Assembly (NCBI RefSeq): GCF_019904255.1
Contig: NZ_CP063203.1
Location: 2,118,001 to 2,182,000 of the forward strand
Reading direction: 5' to 3'
Source: Marixanthomonas sp. SCSIO 43207
Lineage (GTDB): Bacteria > Bacteroidota > Bacteroidia > Flavobacteriales > Flavobacteriaceae
DNA: 64,000 bases
The notes beneath the pieces were generated by a model. It was not told the DNA's origin and ran no database searches. It saw only the letters and a program-made list of their open reading frames with translations. The position numbers were made by a program, and so were the translations under genes. Shown piece after piece: positions 1 through 9,002 of the stretch. Within the stretch, counting starts at the first letter, position 1, and each line of letters opens with the position of its first letter.

Positions 1-45
1 TTATATGATGCGATATAAGCTATATTTAAGACCTCTTTAAAAACT

Positions 46-1140
46 ATGATGATTAGTATTTTACTGCCTTATCATAAACCCGGTGGTGGTTCAGATGGTC
101 CTTTACAGTCCATAATTGGAGTTTGTGATCTCTTGAAAGAAAAGTATGCTATTCAAATCATAACTGAATACACAGACGTCAAAAACACTGCAATTGAAGA
201 TAGCGTAAAAAATCACAAGATTGTCACTGTACAGCAATTTAAGTACAGCACACTTTTACCTATTTTAAACTCAAGTGAAATAGTTTGGATAAATTCGGTT
301 TATAGTATCCCGTCTTCTTTTATCCCACTTCTTACCTTACTTTATTCAAAGAGAACTACAATTTTAATAAGCACAAGAGGTCAATTGCTTTCAGGCTCTA
401 TAAATTTGAAAAAACGCGCTTATTTACAATTGTATAAATTGCTATTAAAAGTAACACAAAAGCCGGTTTATATTCATTATTCAACAGAAGAGGAAAAAAA
501 ACACTCTTATTCAGTTTTTAAAAGCTTTAAAAGTTTAATTTTTGCAGACCCATTAAAGAATACATTTTTAAGTACTAAACTTGAAAATTCACAATCTTCC
601 AGTTTTATAATTGGTTTTTTAGGACGAATAGCTTCCATAAAAAATATTGAATTTATTATAAATATAATGCCTCATTTGCCCCACCATATAATATTTCATA
701 TCTATGGGGTAGAAACTGAAATGGTATATAAGAAAAAATTGGATAGGTTAATTGTAAATCAAGGCTTAGAATCCAGGGTTTTCTTTAAAGGACCGTATGT
801 TTACAATCAACTTGCTGAGGTTTATCAGCAAATAGATTTGGCCGTAATTCCCTCCATATCAGAAAGTTTTTGTTATTCTTTTTTTGAGGCTATTGAAAAC
901 AATACACCGGTAATTGGAAGTAACGGATTGCCTTGGCAGGGTGCCAACGATTATGTTTTAAACACGATTTTACCTTTAAAACCAGATATTTGGGTTAAAA
1001 ACATAAATGAAATAATTCTTTTATCTCAAGAATCTCTTGAAAAAAGACAATTTAAGCTAGAAGAGTTTTATAAATTTGTCCTCAATACATCTATTAAAAA
1101 TTTATCAAATTCTTTCCGTAACTTAATCTATAATCGTTAA
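46..1140 (+). CDS. GT4-like glycosyltransferase of the polysaccharide locus
   Basis: Protein of 364 residues with the GT-B glycosyltransferase layout. The C-terminal half has the family-4 nucleotide-sugar region: 'IGFLGRIASIKNIEFII' near residue 190, then 'VIPSISESFCYSFFEAIENNTPVIGSN' spread over about 275-302, which holds the E-x7-E type donor-binding motif. It probably adds one sugar to a lipid-linked repeat unit on the cytoplasmic face of the inner membrane. The gene lies about 50 bp before the aminotransferase gene in the same direction, so it should be the tail of a plus-strand polysaccharide operon that enters from outside the window. Two ATG codons lie in a row at 46 and 49, and either could be the start. 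Donor and acceptor cannot be told from sequence. Confidence 0.85.
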   Translation: MMISILLPYHKPGGGSDGPLQSIIGVCDLLKEKYAIQIITEYTDVKNTAIEDSVKNHKIVTVQQFKYSTLLPILNSSEIVWINSVYSIPSSFIPLLTLLYSKRTTILISTRGQLLSGSINLKKRAYLQLYKLLLKVTQKPVYIHYSTEEEKKHSYSVFKSFKSLIFADPLKNTFLSTKLENSQSSSFIIGFLGRIASIKNIEFIINIMPHLPHHIIFHIYGVETEMVYKKKLDRLIVNQGLESRVFFKGPYVYNQLAEVYQQIDLAVIPSISESFCYSFFEAIENNTPVIGSNGLPWQGANDYVLNTILPLKPDIWVKNINEIILLSQESLEKRQFKLEEFYKFVLNTSIKNLSNSFRNLIYNR

Positions 1141-1189
1141 ATTTTGGGAAACTATTTTAAAATTTAAATTAGAGCTCTAATTACACAAC

Positions 1190-2323
1190 ATGCAAGATAA
1201 AATATGGCTTTCTTCACCTCATATGGGAGGTACAGAACAAAACTACATCAATGAGGCTTTTGCTGAAAATTGGATCGCGCCCTTAGGTCCTAATGTAACC
1301 GGTTTTGAAAACGATCTAGAAACCTACTTAGGTCAAGACGCCCACGTTGCTTGTGTTTCATCGGGTACGGGTGCTATACATTTGGCATTAGATATGGCAG
1401 GAGTAGAAGCAGGAGATGAAGTATTATGCCAAACCTTTACTTTTTGTGGTTCCTCAAATCCTATAAAATATATGGGAGCTACACCGGTTTTTGTTGATAG
1501 TGAGGCAGAAACCTGGAATATGTCACCAGAGTTTTTAGAAGAAGCAATTCTCGACGGAATAAAAAGAGGGAAAAAGCCAAAAGCTGTAATTGCTGTTCAT
1601 TTATACGGTATGCCAGCAAAAATTGATAAAATTGAAGCTGTTTGTAAAAAACACAATGTTTATTTAATTGAAGATGCTGCCGAAGCATTAGGTTCTTCAT
1701 ATAAAAATCAAAAGTGTGGTACGTTTGGTGATTTTTCTATTTTATCGTTCAACGGAAATAAGATCATTACAACCTCTGGAGGAGGAGCCTTGGTATGTCG
1801 AGATAAAGAGACAAAAGAGAAGGCTATATTTCTAGCTACACAAGCTAGAGATGCGGCACCGCACTATCAACATTCAACAATAGGGTATAATTACCGTATG
1901 AGTAATATAGTTGCAGGTATAGGAAGAGGACAAATGGAAGTTCTTGATAAACACGTAGCATTAAGACGGAATAACAACAAATTTTATAAAAATCTATTTA
2001 AAGAAATAGATGGCATCAACGTGTTTTCTGAACCGAATTCAGATTATTATAGTAATCATTGGTTAACGGCTATAACGTACGAAAAACCCGATAATCAACC
2101 ATTTATTGAAAATTTACGATTATTTTTGCAAAAATTTAACATAGAAAGTAGACCTTTGTGGAAACCAATGCACTTGCAACCTGTATATGATGGGGCCAAA
2201 TTTTATGGAGACAATACGGCCTCAAAAATATTTAAAAAGGGATTGTGCTTGCCTTCAGGATCAAATTTATCTGATTCACAAAAGGATAGAATCGAAAATG
2301 CTGTGAGAACGTATTTTAGTTAA
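1190..2323 (+). CDS. DegT/DnrJ/EryC1/StrS aminotransferase, PglE-like
   Basis: PLP-dependent sugar aminotransferase of 377 residues, normal for the family. 'SSGTGAIHLAL' (57-67) is the phosphate-binding turn, 'LIEDAAEALGSSY' (159-171) carries the Asp that contacts the PLP nitrogen, and Lys191 in 'SFNGNK' is the Schiff-base lysine. These enzymes move an amino group from glutamate to a UDP-4-keto-6-deoxy sugar. The next gene encodes a PglF/WbpM-type 4,6-dehydratase, so the pair would make a UDP-4-amino-4,6-dideoxy-HexNAc, the bacillosamine-type precursor. A PglD-type acetyltransferase is not visible and may lie upstream of the window. The substrate is inferred from context. Confidence 0.88.
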   Translation: MQDKIWLSSPHMGGTEQNYINEAFAENWIAPLGPNVTGFENDLETYLGQDAHVACVSSGTGAIHLALDMAGVEAGDEVLCQTFTFCGSSNPIKYMGATPVFVDSEAETWNMSPEFLEEAILDGIKRGKKPKAVIAVHLYGMPAKIDKIEAVCKKHNVYLIEDAAEALGSSYKNQKCGTFGDFSILSFNGNKIITTSGGGALVCRDKETKEKAIFLATQARDAAPHYQHSTIGYNYRMSNIVAGIGRGQMEVLDKHVALRRNNNKFYKNLFKEIDGINVFSEPNSDYYSNHWLTAITYEKPDNQPFIENLRLFLQKFNIESRPLWKPMHLQPVYDGAKFYGDNTASKIFKKGLCLPSGSNLSDSQKDRIENAVRTYFS

Positions 2324-2355
2324 TAACTCCCCACTTTATTAACTGATAATGTAGT

Positions 2356-4347
2356 ATGAAAAACAAAATATTTCGAGCTTTAAAGCTTATTCTTTCTTCC
2401 AAAGAAAGCAGGTTGGATATCCGTAATGTTAGATACCTACCCAGGTGGTTGGTATTAGGTATCGACATTTTCCTCCTTGTCTGCTCTATTGTACTAACTG
2501 TAATTACGCTTAGAGACCTTCACATTAATCATTTGCAGCTTATTTCAGCTTGGCAACAAATAGTCCTTGTGTTAGGTATCAATGTTGGTTTTATGTTGTT
2601 ATATAAAACCTATGCAGGGTTAATACGTCATTCATCCTTTATGGATGCTTTAAAATTGTTTTTGGCAAGTGCCAGCACTTTTTTAGTACTATTGATTATC
2701 AACCTTGTTGTGTTATCTATAGTTTCTGAAAAAATATTCTTAACCTCTGCATTAGTAGTTTACTCGTTCTTTTCATTTACATTTTTATTTCTGTTTAGAT
2801 TAGCGGTAAAACAACTCTATGAGTATTTTAAAATCCATCAAACAGGAATTACTTCAGAAAATGCTGTAATTGTTGGAATTGACGAAAATGCTATATCAAT
2901 CGCTGCTGCACTCGATATTGAGCATCCGCAACGTTTCAAAATAAAAGGTTTTGCTTCTACACAAGCTTCAGACAAACGATTATTGATTTTAGGAAAACCT
3001 GTAGTTAAAATAAAAGGTAAATTAAGTGAAGCTGTTAAAAGTCTAGATGCAACAGCCGTTATTTTATCTGGAAACTCCTTGACCTCCAAACAAAAGTATG
3101 ACATGGTAGAAGACTGCCTTGAAAATAATATTGAGGTCTATAATTCTCCTTTGGTGTTAGACTGGAGTGAAAATACATCGGTAGCTAAACAAGTAAAAAA
3201 CCTTCAAATTGAAGATTTATTAGAACGCGAACCTATAAAATTACACGATGAAGAAAAATCAAAACAATTAAAAGGTAAAGTAATATTAGTTACAGGCGGA
3301 GCTGGTTCTATAGGAAGTGAAATTGTTAGACAATTAGCTCATTTTAGCCCAAAACAAGTATTGGTATTAGATCAAGCCGAAACACCAATGCACACCTTAC
3401 AGCTTGAGTTGTTAAGTAAACATCCCGATGTGGATTTCAAATTTATTATCTGTGATGTTACAAATAGGCGTAGGTTAAACAAATTGTTTTCAAACAACAA
3501 TATCAACGTAATTTACCACGCAGCTGCCTATAAGCACGTTCCTTTAATGGAAGAAAATTCTCCAGAAGCGATTATCACAAATATTTACGGAACCAAAAAT
3601 ATAGCAGACCTTGCCGTAACTTATAAAGTTTCAAGGTTTGTAATGGTTTCAACCGATAAAGCGGTAAACCCTAGTAATGTAATGGGAGCTTCAAAACGTG
3701 CTGCCGAAATGTACGTACAAGCTAGAAATTTTCATACAGACAAAGAGGGGAAAAAATGCAAAACAAAATTCATTACCACTCGCTTCGGAAATGTTTTAGG
3801 CTCAAATGGAAGCGTTGTTCCATTATTTAAAAAGCAAATTGAAAAAGGAGGACCACTCACCATCACTCACCCAGATATTATTAGATATTTTATGACCATT
3901 CCCGAAGCTTGCCAATTGGTATTAGAAGCTGGTGCAATGGGTAAAGGAGGAGAAATTTTTATTTTTGATATGGGTGAGCCCGTAAAAATAATGGACTTAG
4001 CTGTAAAGATGATTAAATTGGCAGGTTTTAAGCCCAATCAAGATATCGAAATTAAGATCACCGGACTAAGGCCCGGAGAAAAGCTATATGAAGAGTTGAT
4101 AAGTGATACAAGTAAAGCACTGCCTACACATCATGAAAAAATTATGATTGGTAAAGAAGTTACCAAAGATTTTGATTTTGTAGATAGAAGAGTATTTAAA
4201 ATAGTTGAAGCAGCACTGCGTTATGATGATACAGATCTTGTAAAGAAATTAAAAAAACTAGTACCTGAATTTATCAGTAAAAATTCTGAATTTGAAAGCT
4301 TAGATGAAACTTCTGAAAATAAAAGCACAAAAGAAGTAAGCTTATAA
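2356..4347 (+). CDS. Membrane-bound nucleotide-sugar 4,6-dehydratase (PglF/WbpM/CapD type)
   Basis: Protein of 663 residues. The first 160 residues hold about four membrane helices. A first nucleotide-binding-like CoA-fold region follows, and the catalytic extended SDR domain starts at 'VTGGAGSIGSEIVRQL' near residue 313. The active-site region reads 'VSTDKAVNPSNVMGASK', with the Met-x3-Lys that replaces Tyr-x3-Lys in this subgroup. It converts UDP-GlcNAc to UDP-4-keto-6-deoxy-HexNAc. It is cotranscribed with the aminotransferase (32-bp gap), which would act on its product. Whether it retains or inverts C5 cannot be told here. Confidence 0.9.
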   Translation: MKNKIFRALKLILSSKESRLDIRNVRYLPRWLVLGIDIFLLVCSIVLTVITLRDLHINHLQLISAWQQIVLVLGINVGFMLLYKTYAGLIRHSSFMDALKLFLASASTFLVLLIINLVVLSIVSEKIFLTSALVVYSFFSFTFLFLFRLAVKQLYEYFKIHQTGITSENAVIVGIDENAISIAAALDIEHPQRFKIKGFASTQASDKRLLILGKPVVKIKGKLSEAVKSLDATAVILSGNSLTSKQKYDMVEDCLENNIEVYNSPLVLDWSENTSVAKQVKNLQIEDLLEREPIKLHDEEKSKQLKGKVILVTGGAGSIGSEIVRQLAHFSPKQVLVLDQAETPMHTLQLELLSKHPDVDFKFIICDVTNRRRLNKLFSNNNINVIYHAAAYKHVPLMEENSPEAIITNIYGTKNIADLAVTYKVSRFVMVSTDKAVNPSNVMGASKRAAEMYVQARNFHTDKEGKKCKTKFITTRFGNVLGSNGSVVPLFKKQIEKGGPLTITHPDIIRYFMTIPEACQLVLEAGAMGKGGEIFIFDMGEPVKIMDLAVKMIKLAGFKPNQDIEIKITGLRPGEKLYEELISDTSKALPTHHEKIMIGKEVTKDFDFVDRRVFKIVEAALRYDDTDLVKKLKKLVPEFISKNSEFESLDETSENKSTKEVSL

Positions 4348-4368
4348 ATTATCAAAGACAAAAAATCT

Positions 4369-5718
4369 ATGAACTTTGTTTCAAAAGTTTCCACACTCCT
4401 CATTTTTTTAACGGCAACAACAGCGGGTCTTTCTCAAGTAGAATTTGAAACCACCCTCTCAACATCAGGATATTATTCTACCGAAGATGAACTTCCCTTT
4501 TGGATGATTACCAATAAAAACGGAGCACTATCCTCACAAACCGATGGAATTTTTCAAGGCGGAACGAAAGTTTTATATGATTATTCTGAAAATAACAAAG
4601 CAAAACTATCTGCCGGAGTTAGTTTTTTTCTTCGCAATGGAGTAGAAGACAGGCTTCAAAGAGATGAAGTATACATACAATTTGAAAACACTTGGTTACG
4701 AGCAATCGTAGGGGCAAAAAACTCGGAGGATCGTTTTCAAGGACTCTCAGTAGTTGATAACAACTTTTTAATTTCCGGAAATGCACGAGCCATCCCTGGA
4801 GTTTTAGTTGAAACAACAAAACCTATTTCAATATTTGAAAATTTTGGAATAGAAGGAGGAATAGGGCACTACGAATTGAATGATAATCGTGTTACCAAGA
4901 ATACGATGATTCACTATAAAAAACTATACATAAATTGGGGTATAGGCAATAAAAGCACGCTTAGATTTGGGATTGAGCATTATGCTCAATGGGGAGGCAC
5001 TTCCCCAGAATTCGGAAAACAAAAACAAGCATTTTCAGATTTTTTAAATGTTTTTTTTGCAAAAAATTCATTAGAGAGTACAAACGATAACGAAAGATTA
5101 AATGCATTAGGTAATCATTTAGGCATTTATAATCTGGAATATACATATGCACCGACAATAGGGGAATTTAAACTCTACCACCAACATCCATTTGAAGATG
5201 GCTCAGGAACAGCCTTAAAAAACTTTCCTGATGGAATTTGGGGTTTTTATTACAAACCAAATCAAGAAGACTATACAGGGTTTTTAAAAGGAATCGTACT
5301 GGAATATTTTCAAACAGTAAGCCAAAGTGGGAGATTTGGGCGTAGCGGTCGCGATAATTATTTTAACAATGGAATTTATATGACTGGATGGCGCTATGAT
5401 AAAAGTATTATAGGATTTCCTTTTTTTGATAATACATCAATTACTCAATTAATCGAAAACAATAGGATAAGAGGAGCTCATATAGGAATGTTGGGTTCTA
5501 TTAAAAATATTGATCTTTTAGGAAAAATTTCTGTTTCTGAAAATTTCGGTTCATATTCTCAACCTTTTTCATCTAAAGAAAATAGAGCATATGTTTTTTT
5601 AAAAACAACATATAATTTTGAAAAACTAGGAAAAGTATCGTTAGAATTTGGTTACGATTATAATGACGAGCAAAATGATAAATCAGGGGTTGGATTAAGT
5701 TATAGTTATACTTTTTAA
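4369..5718 (+). CDS. Capsule assembly Wzi-like outer-membrane protein
   Basis: Protein of 449 residues with an N-terminal signal peptide that ends near 'TTAGLSQ' (about residue 22), followed by alternating aromatic beta strands typical of an outer-membrane barrel. It ends in an aromatic-rich strand, 'GVGLSYSYTF', as expected for BAM-dependent insertion. The start 'ETTLSTSGYYSTEDELPFWM' resembles flavobacterial members of the Wzi family, which help attach capsule to the cell surface. It is the last gene of the plus-strand polysaccharide operon and stops only 6 bp from the convergent operon end. The Wzi call rests on overall pattern and context. Confidence 0.72.
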   Translation: MNFVSKVSTLLIFLTATTAGLSQVEFETTLSTSGYYSTEDELPFWMITNKNGALSSQTDGIFQGGTKVLYDYSENNKAKLSAGVSFFLRNGVEDRLQRDEVYIQFENTWLRAIVGAKNSEDRFQGLSVVDNNFLISGNARAIPGVLVETTKPISIFENFGIEGGIGHYELNDNRVTKNTMIHYKKLYINWGIGNKSTLRFGIEHYAQWGGTSPEFGKQKQAFSDFLNVFFAKNSLESTNDNERLNALGNHLGIYNLEYTYAPTIGEFKLYHQHPFEDGSGTALKNFPDGIWGFYYKPNQEDYTGFLKGIVLEYFQTVSQSGRFGRSGRDNYFNNGIYMTGWRYDKSIIGFPFFDNTSITQLIENNRIRGAHIGMLGSIKNIDLLGKISVSENFGSYSQPFSSKENRAYVFLKTTYNFEKLGKVSLEFGYDYNDEQNDKSGVGLSYSYTF

Positions 5719-5724
5719 ATATTT

Positions 5725-6339
5725 CTAAACGGAAATATTACCTCCAAAAATCGTTTTATATATAATTTTAAAATCCAACCAAAGACTGTAATGTTCAATA
5801 TAATACTTATTTAACCGAACTTTCTCTGGCCAAATTACCTCTTTATTATACTGTTCTGGATCTTTTTGTTTGGCTAAAAGTTGTTCCTCATCCCGATATG
5901 CCAAAGTTGCAAGTCCTGTAATTCCTGGACGAACGCTAAGTAGTATTCTATCTTCACCTATCAATGTATCTGCAAATCCGGGTACATCAGGGCGAGGGCC
6001 TACCAAACTCATATCTCCCTTTATAACATTCCATAATTGCGGCAGTTCATCAAGTTTAGTCCGGCGTAAAAATTGACCAAATGGGGTGATACGAGGATCT
6101 TTGCTAGTAGTTACCGTTGTATCTAATCCTTCAATATTCTTCATTGTTCTTATTTTCCACATGGTAAAGGGTCTTCCGTTTTGACCAATGCGGGTACTGG
6201 AGTATATACCCCACTTTCTCGTCTCAAGACTACTTATAATTAATGCTAATATTATTAAAGGTAATGATAGCAAGTTTCCTACAAAAGAGAATAAAAAATC
6301 GATAGTTCGTTTTAAAAAAACTTGGAAAGGAATAAGCAT
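5725..6339 (-). CDS. Initiating sugar transferase (polyprenyl-phosphate phosphoglycosyl transferase)
   Basis: Monotopic phosphoglycosyl transferase of 204 residues. There is one hydrophobic re-entrant segment (about 8-38), then the conserved core: 'MWKIRTM', 'LRRTKLDELPQLWNVIKGD' with the catalytic Asp-Glu, 'SLVGPRPD' and 'VRPGITGLATLAYR'. These enzymes pass a sugar phosphate from a UDP-sugar to undecaprenyl phosphate and so start each repeat unit. It is the last gene of the long minus-strand operon. A second complete enzyme of this type is at 8379-9002 and a truncated one at 8984-9343, so the locus carries more initiating enzymes than one repeat unit needs. Confidence 0.9.
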   Translation of the reverse strand: MLIPFQVFLKRTIDFLFSFVGNLLSLPLIILALIISSLETRKWGIYSSTRIGQNGRPFTMWKIRTMKNIEGLDTTVTTSKDPRITPFGQFLRRTKLDELPQLWNVIKGDMSLVGPRPDVPGFADTLIGEDRILLSVRPGITGLATLAYRDEEQLLAKQKDPEQYNKEVIWPEKVRLNKYYIEHYSLWLDFKIIYKTIFGGNISV

Positions 6340-6350
6340 TAATTTAACTA

Positions 6351-7400
6351 TTAGTTTGCTCTATATAAAGGGAAGAAGTTTGGATAATCTTCTTTTTTAA
6401 CTTTTCTTTCCAAAACTAGCTTATCATATTCTTCTTTATCTACAATTAAGTTCCAAACACTAAATTGAAAAAAGTTTTTTGAGAAACCTGACTTAAACCG
6501 AAAGAGTGAATCTTCATCACTACCCCCAACACCTCCTCCTAAATGCAAGTATTGTAACCCCATTTCATTTCCTATCAGTCTAGCTTCATCTAAAATTAAC
6601 TTCATAGGAGTATCTCTAAAATACTCTTCTCTTGTCCCAGCCAAATGGTACTGCATGATAGACTTGGTAATAGTAAAAATAGCTCCAGCAGTAATTTTAT
6701 CATCCTTGATTGCAACTAATAGTTTGCAATTAAAGCATGGGTTGTTAAGTAAACTTTTAAAATACTTTAGATTAAAAAAATAATAATCTTTTGCGTTAAC
6801 TCGAGACATATTTTCGTGATAAATAGAAACAAATTCTTCTATTTGAAATTCTTTGGTTGCCTCTGTAACTGTATATCCTTTTTTCTTTTTTAATTGATTA
6901 ATTTCAGACTTGTTAGATTTCCTATAATCTTTTCTTTGTTCTTGTGGGCTGAGTGTAAGGTCTAAGGCTATTGTTTTATTTAAGTCTATTACAGTTCCAA
7001 ATTTTTCAAATAAATTAGATTGCTTAAAAATAGGATGTAATCTCGAAAAAACACTTATTATATTGTTTTCTATAAAAAAATCTAAGAGATTTTTTTTAAA
7101 AAAAATGATTAAATTTTTTGAAAGCTGGTCTATCGGCTTATTTGCTATAGGCCCTGCGTACCCATATACTGAGGTTGCATCATATAATTGCGTTTTAGGT
7201 ATTTTTTTTATAATAAGTGGCAAGCATATATTTTCTTGAGTGCTTTCAGCAACAAAAAGCAGAGGAGACTCTTTTTCTTTTTTTTCTAAAGCATGGTAAC
7301 ATGGAGTATGGTGAAAATCATATATTTTGGATTTTTTAACAAGTTCATTCCATTGGGGATTATCTGTGGTTATTATTTTAAAATTAGGTATAGCTTCCAT
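6351..7400 (-). CDS. FemAB/BioF2-like GNAT-fold acyltransferase
   Basis: Protein of 349 residues that looks like the FemAB-type double-GNAT proteins often found in capsule loci. Supporting stretches are 'SVYGYAGPIA' near 77-86, 'DLTLSPQEQRKDYRKSNKSE' near residue 150, 'LLVAIKDDKITAGAIF' near 225 and 'GLQYLHLGGGVGGSDEDSLF' near 292. The last resembles the acyl-donor region ending before 'RFKSGFSKNFFQF'. It may acylate or aminoacylate an amino sugar of the polysaccharide, but the substrate is unknown. It lies 11 bp upstream of the second sugar transferase and 5 bp after the sulfotransferase gene, so all are cotranscribed. Confidence 0.65.
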   Translation of the reverse strand: MEAIPNFKIITTDNPQWNELVKKSKIYDFHHTPCYHALEKKEKESPLLFVAESTQENICLPLIIKKIPKTQLYDATSVYGYAGPIANKPIDQLSKNLIIFFKKNLLDFFIENNIISVFSRLHPIFKQSNLFEKFGTVIDLNKTIALDLTLSPQEQRKDYRKSNKSEINQLKKKKGYTVTEATKEFQIEEFVSIYHENMSRVNAKDYYFFNLKYFKSLLNNPCFNCKLLVAIKDDKITAGAIFTITKSIMQYHLAGTREEYFRDTPMKLILDEARLIGNEMGLQYLHLGGGVGGSDEDSLFRFKSGFSKNFFQFSVWNLIVDKEEYDKLVLERKVKKEDYPNFFPLYRAN

Positions 7401-7405
7401 TTACT

Positions 7406-8386
7406 TTATATAGTTTTCAAATTTGGGTATAAGTTATGTATTTTATCTATTGCACTTAAAATTTCTTTTTTGTCATCTACATTAATTTGTCTCTTATTTA
7501 TCTTAAATGGACTGATGTTCTTTATTGGAATCTCGCTGTTTGTAAGAAACTTTTGGTTTACCATTTCTAAAAAAGAAGTAGGATCATTACAAATATCTTC
7601 ATAGTTACAGATTAACTTATTTTTTTGAGGTATTGTTTCTAATTGTTCTAAATATTCATGTTCTAAACATAAAATTTGACCTATTACTTGTTCATAAACG
7701 GTTAAATTTTTTAATTGGGGATATTGTTTTGGTTTAATAGAGCCCCATAAATTTTTATCTCCATTTAGTTTTTCACGTAGTTTAATTATAGAGAGTGCAT
7801 TATCCACAATATTTCTTTTTACATAGATAAAACAACTTTTAGGTAAAGTTTCATAAAATAACTTAGCATGAAAGCCTAATAAAAAAGATTTAAATACTAT
7901 AGGTTTTTGAAAACTATGTGTCATGTTTTTGATGACCGTTGATAATTGAAGCCAGTCAATATTCTTTTCGTGGCTTTTAAGTTTTTGTGTCAAATCATCA
8001 TATTGTAAATGATAATTCCAAAAATAGCCAAACTCATGAGGTTCATTTATAGCGGAGGTCCTTCCAAAATCTGATGTAAAATTACTTTGGTACTCTTGTT
8101 GGATAAGTTTTTTTGAAAGTTCGATTCCATATATGGGAGCTTTCCAAAATGTGGCTATAAGGTTATTAATGTGACCAACCGGTAAATAAGATGGGATTAA
8201 CTGGGACAAAAGTGTGGTTCCAGATCTTGGTGCGCCTAAAATGTGTATACTAGGGTGCTTTTCTTCAAGGTTTTCTAAGATATTTTGTTGAGAATGAAAC
8301 AGTTGCTCATTCAATGATGATACTACATGTTCAAAACGTTTATTTTTTTTATATTTTTTTGAAAGTTCTTGATCTTGTTTACGCAT
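7406..8386 (-). CDS. Sulfotransferase family protein
   Basis: Protein of 326 residues. 'ILGAPRSGTTLLSQLI' near residue 50 is the 5'-phosphosulfate loop that binds PAPS, and 'CFIYVKRNIVDNALSI' near 185 is the 3'-phosphate loop with the Arg and downstream Ser. These two motifs define the family. In this setting it probably sulfates a sugar of the capsule or O-antigen repeat, which would raise its negative charge. Its start overlaps the preceding initiating-transferase gene by 8 bp, so it is part of the operon. The actual acceptor, and whether sulfation happens at the lipid-linked stage, cannot be seen. Confidence 0.8.
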   Translation of the reverse strand: MRKQDQELSKKYKKNKRFEHVVSSLNEQLFHSQQNILENLEEKHPSIHILGAPRSGTTLLSQLIPSYLPVGHINNLIATFWKAPIYGIELSKKLIQQEYQSNFTSDFGRTSAINEPHEFGYFWNYHLQYDDLTQKLKSHEKNIDWLQLSTVIKNMTHSFQKPIVFKSFLLGFHAKLFYETLPKSCFIYVKRNIVDNALSIIKLREKLNGDKNLWGSIKPKQYPQLKNLTVYEQVIGQILCLEHEYLEQLETIPQKNKLICNYEDICNDPTSFLEMVNQKFLTNSEIPIKNISPFKINKRQINVDDKKEILSAIDKIHNLYPNLKTI

Positions 8387-9002
8387 TTTTTTTATTCTTT
8401 ACATATTCATCAAACGGCATTTCGAAATTAGAGTTATTAGGAGTAGTATCTTTCTTAAAAAGAACATTAATAAAAGTTTTATGTAAAATTCGAATGTCTA
8501 GACATAAGCTTATGTTTTCTACATAATATACATCCATGTTTAGCTTTGTATCCCAATCTAAATTGCTTCTACCATTGACTTGAGCGTAACCTGTAATACC
8601 AGGTCTTACAGTATGTCTAGTGTTTTGTTTTGTAGAAAAATAAGGAAGATACCTCATCCGTAAAGGTCTAGGCCCTACTAGACTTAAATCACCTTTCAGT
8701 ACATTTAGTAAACTTGGTAATTCATCTAGACTTGTAGATCTTAATTTTTTACCAAATTTAGTTAGTCTTTTTTCATTAGACAGTAGGTTTCCTAAATCAT
8801 CGGTGTCATTCGTCATAGAACGAAATTTGTATAGATAAAAAGGCATTCCATTTTTTCCTGGACGTTCTTGCTTAAATAGAATAGGTGCTCCTAATTTTTT
8901 CCAAACCAATAGAGAAAGTAAAATAAATATAGGGCTTAGTAGCAATAACCCTAATAAGGCAAAGAAAAAGTCTATTAGTGGTTTTATGTAGTTTTTATAC
9001 AT
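8379..9002 (-). CDS. Initiating sugar transferase, PglC-type
   Basis: Complete phosphoglycosyl transferase of 207 residues. It has a hydrophobic segment (about 8-32), 'FKQERPGKNGMPFYLYKFRS', 'LDELPSLLNVLKGD' with the catalytic Asp-Glu pair, 'SLVGPRPLRM' and 'RPGITGYAQVNGR'. It most likely loads the first sugar phosphate onto undecaprenyl phosphate. Its start codon overlaps the 3' end of the chimeric remnant at 8984-9343, whose first 35 residues resemble its own N-terminus. Placement next to a WbuB-type transferase is usual for such loci. Specificity (for example a 4-amino-6-deoxy HexNAc or FucNAc phosphate) is open. Confidence 0.92.
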   Translation of the reverse strand: MYKNYIKPLIDFFFALLGLLLLSPIFILLSLLVWKKLGAPILFKQERPGKNGMPFYLYKFRSMTNDTDDLGNLLSNEKRLTKFGKKLRSTSLDELPSLLNVLKGDLSLVGPRPLRMRYLPYFSTKQNTRHTVRPGITGYAQVNGRSNLDWDTKLNMDVYYVENISLCLDIRILHKTFINVLFKKDTTPNNSNFEMPFDEYVKNKKNA

